Shown here one piece after another: positions 56,720 to 64,000 of a DNA stretch of 64,000 bases. Both the position numbers and the translations under genes were made by a program. Below the pieces are notes generated by a model, which made no database searches, was not told where the DNA came from, and was given only the letters and a program-made list of their open reading frames with translations. Every line of letters begins with the position of its first letter. The first letter of the stretch is position 1. This DNA comes from Talpa occidentalis (lineage: Eukaryota; Chordata; Mammalia; Eulipotyphla; Talpidae): positions 59,543,566-59,607,565 of the forward strand of contig NW_023601543.1 of assembly GCF_014898055.3 (NCBI RefSeq), in the 5' to 3' direction.

Positions 56720-57034
56720 TAAATACACTTTTTTTTTAATTTTAAAAGCTTTTTTTTTTTTAAGATTTATTCACCTATGCACACAAGAACTGGGGCACAG
56801 GCCAGAGGTGTGGGGGGAGGTGAGAGAATTTACCAGAGACAGAGTGGGGAACAGAACAGAAGATTGACTGAAATACACTGCTGAGGGGAGCAGCGGGCAA
56901 GTCAGGAGAGGTCTGCTGCACCATGTGGGTAGCTACCTGGCTGGGGATTGAACTTGTGCAGCAGTGGCTGCAGATTGCTTCATAGGTTGCATCTTAACCC
57001 ATTGCGCCAGCCACCAGGGAGGCCCTAAATACAC
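56720..57034 (-). mobile_element. T+ SINE, minus strand
   Basis: The head is at about 57025 (GGGCCTCCCTGGTGGCTGGC on the minus strand) and the tail, with TGCATAGGTGAATAAATCTT then A's, at about 56750-56775. TAAATACAC at 56720-56728 and 57026-57034 is part of the target duplication. Older, CpG-poor subgroup. Confidence 0.88.
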
Positions 57035-57164
57035 ATTTTTTAACTGTGTGATTTAGACACTCCATTAATTCAGGTTGACCTGACCAATAAATTCCAAATT
57101 AGTGAGAATTTTTGTAGGGTCTCCTACACTTATGGAGTATGCGTAAAATGGAGAAATGAGCCCA

Positions 57165-57238
57165 CAATAACCAGAATTTTTTTTTTAATAAAAAAACCAA
57201 GATTATCAGGTTGGGTTTCTTTTATTTATTTATTTTAA

Positions 57239-57278
<40 letters not shown>

Positions 57279-57537
57279 TATACAAACACTGGGTACAGTT
57301 AGAAGCGCAGGAGGGTGAGAGAGTTCACCGGAGCCAGAGCTGGGAACAGAAACAGGCAGACTGACGAAATACACTGCTGAGGGGAGCAGCGGACGCAGCA
57401 GAAGAGGTCTGTCGTGCCATGTTGGACCCTCGCTGGTGGCCGGGGATGGAACTGCAGCTGCAGAGGCTGAGAGCAGCTTCGCAGCCCAGGGCTCAACCAC
57501 TGCGCCACCAGGAGAGGCCCAATAACCAGAATTTTTT
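57165..57537 (-). mobile_element. T+ SINE with lost terminator and 3' transduced sequence
   Basis: Target duplication CAATAACCAGAATTTT is perfect at 57165-57180 and 57520-57535. On the minus strand the SINE head starts at 57519, passes through an expanded TCAA repeat (57245-57278) and reaches ATCTTAAAATAAATAAATAA where other copies have TCTTT. About 38 non-SINE bases (57183-57220, minus strand) follow, with a T7 run and then A's. This fits Pol III read-through to a downstream T-run before retroposition. Confidence 0.9.
57245..57278. repeat. (GATT)n microsatellite in SINE tail
   Basis: Eight or so GATT units lie in the tail of the minus-strand SINE, replacing the usual AAAT repeats. They explain the repeated INQS peptides in frames here. 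Confidence 0.95.
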
Positions 57538-58999
57538 AAAAGGCATATTGAAGTCTAATTTCAGAATATCAGACCATCTGTCTCAAATAAAATGAGACAT
57601 TAAAATGATAATGTACAAAAAAAAGATAATGTACAATGTAACTATTATAATAATCATCATATTAAATATGCATTTTTTCTGATCCACATAGCAAAATAAG
57701 CTTCAGGACCCAGTTACCATATGCAAAATTAAAGTTAAAATCATCAGGTTAGGGATTATTTAAACAAATCCACTACTCCAGGTTACCAATATTGGTTATT
57801 TTTTCCTCTTGGATCAATACATCGCTTTCTGGGGAAAAAATTATTTAAATTACAATTTTAAAAATGCAGTAGAGAGGACCCAGGAAGTCACTACACCATC
57901 CCCAAATTAAATGGCAAGCCTCTTTGAATACAATTGAAAATAGGAGAAAATCCAGATATGCTATCCACACCAAATAAATCAAACTTGCATAGGAACAATT
58001 CAACCCAAGCACTATAAAGTTGTGTCTACCACACTTGTCTAAGCTTCTTTACACCAAATGTATTGCTTTTTGGCCCAAGAACCCATCTATGTCTTGTTAG
58101 ACACTTATGATATTGATGGGCACTACTACTGGTTACTGTTCCTGCTGCTCTATGGAATCATGCAAGCAGTGGTTCTGCTTCCTGAATGGACCTTATCGAT
58201 AGGAGCCAAGCTTAGTGTTGGTGATTTGTCACAAATATATTTCTCTTTATTAATTACTTCATTCACAAGATTCATTAATGACTCCATTCACAAAACAGCT
58301 TATGATCAAAAATCATGACAATAAACCCCTCAGGGTTTTCCCACTCCAGGTAATAAGCATGACTTTCCAGACCCCCATACACATAAGTACATAGCCTATT
58401 TATTTCCCCATTTTCATTCTCACATTTTAGCCACATAAATATCTGGTTATACACCAAATTCACAGGAATGCATGATGTATATGGTTTGGAAACAGGATAG
58501 AATATTTGGAGTAGTAATATGATTGCAATAGCAATAGTCAGTTTAAGCCTTTAAACATCTTTGAAAATTAAGCTACAGGTGTAATTTTCAGATTATACCT
58601 ATAGATATAGATATTGATATATAATATTGGATTAATCAATACCATAAGCGTCTCAAATTCTATTTCATTTTTAAGAAGAGTGACAACCCAGAGAGTTAGC
58701 TAACTCTACTGAAAAATCTTCAATAGAAATGACATTCCCCCTCCCCCATCTGCTTATAATCAACAGAATTTTTTCCAAGAAAAAGTGCTATCTAAGAAAT
58801 ATTTATTATTCAACAATGCAGCTCAGCTCAGTGAGAAAAAGGTGATCTTTTTAATTAATTAAATATTAGAGAGACACAATCAATTAGATAGACACATAAA
58901 AATTCATGTCACTCTTATTTTACTCTTCATTTTAAAAAATCCGGATAGGTTACATTTCTAAAAGTGAGGATAAAACATTAAGTCTTTCCAGAGGAAATC
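57538..58999. other. Non-coding unique DNA
   Basis: No gene supported. The 86-codon frame at 58058-58318 has no recognisable domain. Confidence 0.5.
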
Positions 59000-59400
59000 A
59001 TAGGAGAACATCTTGTATTGGCAAAGATTTCTTGAACCGGGCATCAAAAGCACTAATCATGAAATAAAAGTTAAGTAGCATTATATTAAAATTAATAAGT
59101 GGCATTATATTAAAATTCGGCTTGCCAAAAAAAGATCATAAAAAGACCGAAAGGGCAATCTACAGAGTGGGAGAAGATATTCCTAACACATGAACACAAA
59201 AGGACTCATATTTTGAATATATAAAGAACTCCTACTAATCAAGAAAAAGACAGATGATTTAATAGAAAATTGGGCAAAATACTCAATAATATTTCTTTAC
59301 AGAAAAAGCTTACATGTTAACAGAAAGGAAGAAAATATGCTCAACTTTCTTATTATCTGAGAAATGTAAATATCACAATGAGGTTGTTTCCAATTCGAAC
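59000..59400 (+). mobile_element. Ancient L1 ORF2 fragment
   Basis: 'tacagagtgggagaagatat', 'atataaagaactcctactaa', 'gaaaattgggcaaaatac' and 'ttattatctgagaaatgtaa' are diverged L1 ORF2 C-terminal phrases on the plus strand. Near 59060-59115 a 20-bp word (GTGGCATTATATTAAAATT) is duplicated. Confidence 0.65.
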
Positions 59401-60279
59401 CAAGATTTAGTACGTCCAATAAAGTCTCTCCCACTGATTATAACTAAAACTTCTTGAGAAAATACTAAAGACTAAAAAGCAAACAAAGCAGAAGAAATTA
59501 AAAAAGGAATCAAAACTTGAAGAAGTTATTCATACAGGGGTCAATTTCTCTTTTTTTCCACTTTCCTTGCTCTTACAGCATTGCCCTGAAGACAGGCCCC
59601 AGTTGTAGAGCTATGAAGATGCACCAATATAAACACCTAAAACTCACATATAAGATCCAAATTTTTGACCAGAGGGATCGGGAAAAGTTGGTCCTTTTGC
59701 CCAAAGAGTATGTGGAAATTTCCTTTTCAACTTGTTTTCCCTTGCACCTTTGCCCTAATGGAGGGTTGCAGCTAAAATCTGCACTGTGGTGGTAGCATGT
59801 ATGGCTAAATCTCTGAGGTAAAAACCATAATTTCTAGAAGGCCAGGGGAACCAAGAAAAATCCCCTTGATAGTCAGAAAGTATGGAAGGAATCCCAGAGA
59901 GAAGACTACTGATTAGGAATCCCCTAATTCTCTGTATGAACCCGTACAAATATTCATGGTTCCTTGCTGAGTTGTACATGTGCAGAAGAGACTAAAAGAA
60001 GCAGAGTACAATCTTTGAGAACTGAAATATAAGTCAATTCACTGCTAAGTCTCACTAGTGCTAAGTAACACGTATGAGGAATAAACCAGGAGAAGCATAG
60101 CAGAGGTTTTATAACCCATACTGAGAGTTGAATCACCCCCTCCTACCCACTTATTTGGTCAGATAAAAATTGCAATCTGAGCCTAACTGGGTTAATTGCA
60201 TGTTATACAAAGCAAAATCTCCAGAGAATTGTAACAGGATGTATGCACTGCACAACAAAATCTTCAAAATTTCCAGGAT
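59401..60279. other. Non-coding DNA
   Basis: No gene or named repeat supported. The 92-codon frame at 59517-59795 is unremarkable. Confidence 0.45.
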
Positions 60280-61440
60280 AAAATAGAAAGTTGCATAACA
60301 GGCATGTTTAAAATGTAATCAATTCTCTGCAGATGCAAACTACACAATGATCCAGATAATGGAAAAACTAATGTCTCAAATAACTGTTATAAATAAACTC
60401 AATGAAATAAAGCTAAAACACATTTGATATGAGTAGAAATATGAAGATTTTTTTTTCTGCAGAGTAGTAAAAACTGCAAAATATAACATTAAAATTTTAA
60501 AACTGTAAATATAGTATATGAGATTTTTCACTCCTAGATGAATTTAACAGCAACATGGAAATGAGAGAAGAAATAATGAACTAGAGGATAGATAGAATAT
60601 GAAGAGCCTAGAGGTTTTTAGTTTTTTTTAAATAAAGAGAATCTCAGGGACTGTAAAACAAAATCAAAAGATCTCTAACAGTTGTGTCATTGGAATACCA
60701 GAAAAAGAGGTGAAAGAGATCATTATAAAAATACACAGTTGAAGTAATAATGTCAGGCAACTTCATAAATCTGGTATAAAACATGATTTTACACATTCAA
60801 GAAGCTCTGTAAAAGCCAAACAGGAAAAACCAAGGAAAACAAAACATAGACACATTATAATCAAATGGCTTAAACCAAAGATGAAGGAAAAAACCTTGAA
60901 AGCAGATAGACAAAAACAACATGTTACATATAGAACATATGTAATAATGTAATCCAAAGCACAGTTAATTTTCAAAAAGAATAACATGTAATTATATACA
61001 CTCAAATAGTCTCCAGAAAGGAAAGATAAGAAACAACAGAACAAAGGGAAAAACAGAACAAATAAAAAATGGTATATCTCAGTCAATATATCAACTATGT
61101 TGATTTTGTTGTCATTTGCACTGTTGTTCCCCTATATAACATGCTGTTTTTTCTGCCTTCTTATTTGAGTTAACTGACACATGCAAAGGCTCAAACATAT
61201 ATTCATTATATATACACTTTTGAAAAACTTACTTGAAAATGAAGTCTTTAAATTGAAAGATAAAGAAAACAATGACCTCAAGAATAGGTAAATAGTATTT
61301 CAAAATGATTAGTGGGGAACATCATACCTATAAAACAAAAATTAGTGTGATTTCTTATGAATTTAATTGTGAAACTGCATGCAATTGTCAAAAGCCATTC
61401 CAAAAGAGATAGAATATAAAAACAATAGTTGAATAGCAAA
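60280..61440 (+). mobile_element. Ancient L1, ORF1-type region
   Basis: 'cattggaataccagaaaaag' (the G-P/IPE block of ORF1), 'acattcaagaagctctgtaa' and 'acattataatcaaatggct', then 'gaaggaaaaaaccttgaaag', follow the ORF1 second half of old mammalian L1s. Frames are destroyed and the boundaries are rough. Confidence 0.6.
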
Positions 61441-61503
61441 AGTGCAGGTATAAGAATTCAGAATAGGAACTAATTGGATCAAAGAAGCAAGTAAATGCCT
61501 TTT

Positions 61504-61815
61504 TAAAAAAATCTCCTGTTTTTTGGGGGCCTCCCTAGTGGCACAAGGGGTTGAATCTCAGCACTATGAAGCTGTCAGTAGTCACTGCAGCACAAGTTCG
61601 ATCCTTGGCCAGGGAGCTACCCACATGGCACAGCAGACCTCTCCTGTCTCACCTGCTGTTCCCCTCAGCAGTGTATTTCAGTCAACCTCCTGTTCTGCTC
61701 CCCACTCTGTCTCTGGTGAATCCTCTCACCCACCCCCCAAAACCTCTGGCATACACTCCAGCTCTTGTATGCACAAAGAAATCTTTTAAAAATAATAAAA
61801 TTTAAAAATTCCCAT
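61504..61815 (+). mobile_element. T+ SINE, plus strand
   Basis: It starts GGGCCTCCCTAGTGGCACAA at 61527, has a B box near 61595 (AGTTCGATCC) and ends TGCACAAAGAAATCTTTT plus A's. The AAATAA repeat is mutated. The flanks AAAAAATCTCCTGTTTT and TAAAAATTCCCATTTT give only an imperfect target duplication, so it is relatively old. Confidence 0.85.
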
Positions 61816-62212
61816 TTTAAAATGAAGGAAATTGTTTAACAGGGCATTTAGAGATTTCCCCCCACATCGTGGTATAATAAAGAAGTTGGGATCACCTACT
61901 CCCTTAAAAACAAATATAAAAATTAATTTCTGCTCAAAGGAAGATTTAGAAGTTCCCTGGCAAAGTCCCAGGACTTTCCCATGGAGGACTTGCACTTAGG
62001 TTGCTAGCTTGCGACAGGGAAGAGGTGAGGTGAAAGGGGAGCATGGATAGAAAGGTAGAACCCGAGCCAGCAGAACAGGCTGGGGTTGGCTATCCACAGT
62101 CCTCTGAAGAACTCTGGGGCACAGTGAGTTTCCCTGGAAAGACTCTTCAGAAAGGGCGTACAAACACGTGCGGGTGTGAGTCTAGCCTGGGACACTGCCA
62201 GTTTCATCACAA
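61816..62212. other. Non-coding DNA
   Basis: Unique-looking interval between SINEs; no gene supported. Confidence 0.5.
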
Positions 62213-62507
62213 GTGTGTGTAAGGGGGCCTCCCTGGTGGTGCAAAGGGTTGGGCACAGCACTGTGAGGCTGTCCGCAGCCTCTGCAGCATGAGTTCAATG
62301 CCCAGCCAGGGAGGTGACCCAAATGGTGCAGCAGACCTCTCCTGCCTTGCCCGCTGCTCCCCTCAGCAATGTATTTCAGTCAGTCTGCCTGTTCTGCTCC
62401 CCACTCTGTCCCTGGTGAATCCTCTCAACCCCCACACCTCTAGCCTGTACCCCAGCTCTTGTATGCATAAATAAATAAATAAATCTTAAAAAAATGTGTG
62501 TGTAAGG
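62213..62507 (+). mobile_element. T+ SINE, plus strand
   Basis: It starts GGGCCTCCCTGGTGGTGCAA at 62225 and ends ATAAATAAATAAATAAATCTT plus A's. Target duplication GTGTGTGTAAGG occurs at 62213-62224 and 62496-62507. Confidence 0.92.
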
Positions 62508-62779
62508 AAAGCTCCTTCCAGAAGTAAGAGATCAAAGAGTCTTCAGGTGGAGGCAGTACAGTTTCAATTGTGGGCCCAATAGCAGAGGAAGGACCTGGTG
62601 AGAGAGAGAACACACCAAACACTTGGAAAGTATCAAGTGGGCACTCAGTGATGATGGCAAGTCCCTTGGTGGGGTGACAGCAGCAATGGCTATGGTGGCA
62701 GTCATGTGTGTGGCAATAGCCAGGCAATTGGTTACACCTGCTACTCAGGCATTTGCCTAGCCCGAGTCCTGGAGTGTGT
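62508..62779. other. Non-coding DNA
   Basis: Short unique stretch; nothing recognised. Its left boundary is the SINE duplication. Confidence 0.45.
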
Positions 62780-63448
62780 GAACACTGGAACAAGTAGAGC
62801 CCCTTCAGTAAATGATGTTGGGGAAATTGAACTGCCATATCCAGAAGGAAGACCCTAGACCACTATCTCACCCCATTCACAAAAATCAACTCAAAATGGA
62901 AAAAAGACTTAGATATGAGACCTGAAACCATAAAATGCATAGAAGAAAACGTAGGCATAATACTCCATGACACAAACTTCAGAAATATCTTTGTGGACTC
63001 ATCCCTAGCACCAAAAATAAAAAGTAGGGCCTCCCCGGTGGTGCAGCAGTTGAGCGCTGGGTTGCGAAACTGCCCGCAGCCTCTGCAGCGCTGGTTCAAT
63101 CCCCTGCTGCTGGGTAAGGGTCCCACATGGTACGCAGACCTCTCCTACTGCCCGCTGCTCCCCTCAGCAGTGTACTTCGTCAGTCTGCCTGCTCTGCTCT
63201 CCACTCTGACTCTGGTGAATTCTCTCACCCTCCCGCACTTCTCACTGTACCCAGTGCTTGTATAAATAAATAAATAAATCTTTAAAAAATAAAAAAATAA
63301 ATAAAAAGTATATAAACAACTGGGACTATATCAAACTAAAAAGTTTCTGTACAGCAAAACAGTAACCAAAATGCAGAGACACCCTACTGAATAGGACAAA
63401 ATGTTTACATACCATACATCTGACAAAGAACTCATATAGAAGATCTAT
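62780..63448 (+). mobile_element. Old L1 ORF2 fragment, split by a SINE
   Basis: ORF2 C-terminal phrases 'tcactcaaaatggaaaaaag'-like, MRPETIKCIEENVGIILHDTNFRNIFVD (62915 on) and 'aactgggactatatcaaact' run from about 62780 to 63448 with the SINE at 63027 inside. Non-coding. Confidence 0.82.
63015..63310 (+). mobile_element. Young CpG-containing T+ SINE inserted in L1
   Basis: It starts GGGCCTCCCCGGTGGTGCAG at 63027 and belongs to the 'ttgagcgctgggttgcgaa' subgroup, like 7912 and 12255. It ends TAAATAAATAAATAAATCTTT plus A's. AAATAAAAAGTA flanks it at 63015-63026 and 63299-63310, and the L1 reads through when one copy is removed. Confidence 0.92.
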
Positions 63449-64000
63449 AAAAATGGAACCGCAAAAGGTCCCAAATAGCTACAGCAATCTGAGAGAAAGG
63501 AAGGAAACCTGGCTGTCACACTCCCTGACTTCACACTATACCACACGGCAACAGTAATCCAAACAGTGTGGTATTGGAACAAAAACAGAAACTCAGAACA
63601 ATGTAATAGAATAAAATAGAAAGTCCAGATAAAATCACACAAATATGGACAGCTAATCTTTGACATAGGAGCCATGACCACATACTAGAGAAAAGAAAGC
63701 CTCTTTAACAAATGGTGTTGGGAAATATGAATAGCCTATGTTTAAAAAAAAATGAAACTAAGTCCATCCTTAATTCCACGGACAAAAATTAATTCATAAT
63801 GGATTAAAGATCTGGATATAAGAACCAAAACCATAAAGTATCTCAAAGAAAACAGAGGGGATGCAACTCCAATGGCAAGGAAAATAAAAGCAAAAATAAA
63901 CAAATAGAACTGCATGAAGCTAATAAGTTTTGCACCTCAAAACAGTTTTGCATAAGTTTTGCATCACCAAAACAAAAAGACAACCTACATAATAGAGAAA
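63449..64000 (+). mobile_element. Second old L1 ORF2 fragment, runs off the window
   Basis: It starts at an earlier ORF2 point than the neighbouring fragment ends ('gtcccaaatagctacagcaa', 'ctgacttcacactataccac', 'gtggtattggaacaaaaaca') and then repeats the same segment as 62804-63440. It is therefore a separate element or a duplication. It continues past 64000. Confidence 0.8.

Noticed and set aside
1..64000. CRISPR array, toxin-antitoxin, prophage or other microbial system
   Set aside because: No spaced short repeats with unique spacers, no operon-like gene packing and no ribosome-binding sites; all long frames trace to L1, SINE or low-complexity DNA.
1..64000. Endogenous retrovirus with gag, pol or env
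   Set aside because: The reverse transcriptase matches are all L1 ORF2 type with poly-A ends and target duplications; only doubtful solitary LTR-like fragments were noticed.

Overview
The window looks like gene-poor, AT-rich intergenic (or deep intronic) DNA from a placental mammal. The evidence is the repeat content: LINE-1 (L1) elements of several ages, a family of about 270-bp tRNA-derived SINEs, fossils of pan-mammalian repeats (MER5A-like, MIR-like, L2-like), microsatellites, and two 100-N assembly gaps. I found no host protein-coding exon, no CpG-island promoter of a host gene, no structural RNA gene, and no prokaryotic or viral gene set. The SINEs carry Pol III A and B boxes, an (AATAAA)n tail and a TCTTT terminator, which makes them T+ class. 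From memory they resemble the Rhin-1 SINEs of horseshoe and leaf-nosed bats, so a rhinolophoid bat is my best guess. That is an inference; a library search would settle it.

Layout. 1-4,781: unique DNA, one SINE (-), a 98-bp insert between direct repeats, then a young L1 (-) that runs into gap 4,782-4,881. 4,882-17,532: DNA-transposon fossils, an old L1 (+) split by another L1 (-), a MIR-like piece, two young SINEs, several old L1 3' ends and one very short young L1 insertion. 17,533-24,017: a full-length L1 (+) between 14-bp target-site duplications, with a GC-rich 5'UTR promoter, an intact ORF1 and a multiply broken ORF2. 24,080-28,116: older L1 sequence ending in the second gap (28,117-28,216). 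28,217-34,860: unique DNA, an L1 carrying a SINE, and a rearranged L1 3'-end array inserted into the tail of another SINE. 34,860-46,453: ancient LTR-like pieces, a 57-bp repeat present in direct and inverted copies, an internally deleted old L1, a hAT-type transposase fossil on the minus strand and more old L1. 46,454-49,538: a 3-kb 5'-truncated young L1 (-) with 17-bp duplications. 49,540-64,000: mostly unique DNA, with MIR-like and L2-like fossils, five SINEs and old L1 pieces that continue past the right edge.

The only intact gene-like unit is ORF1 of the full-length L1. L1 supplies the reverse transcriptase that in mammals copies SINE RNA, and the SINE insertions here carry A-rich tails and direct repeats as expected for that machinery. 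I see no convincing undescribed system. The most rewarding structures are the L1 5'UTR with its internal duplication and a long antisense frame, the rearranged L1 array at 32.1-33.6 kb, a SINE that appears to have read through a lost terminator, and the hAT transposase relic.
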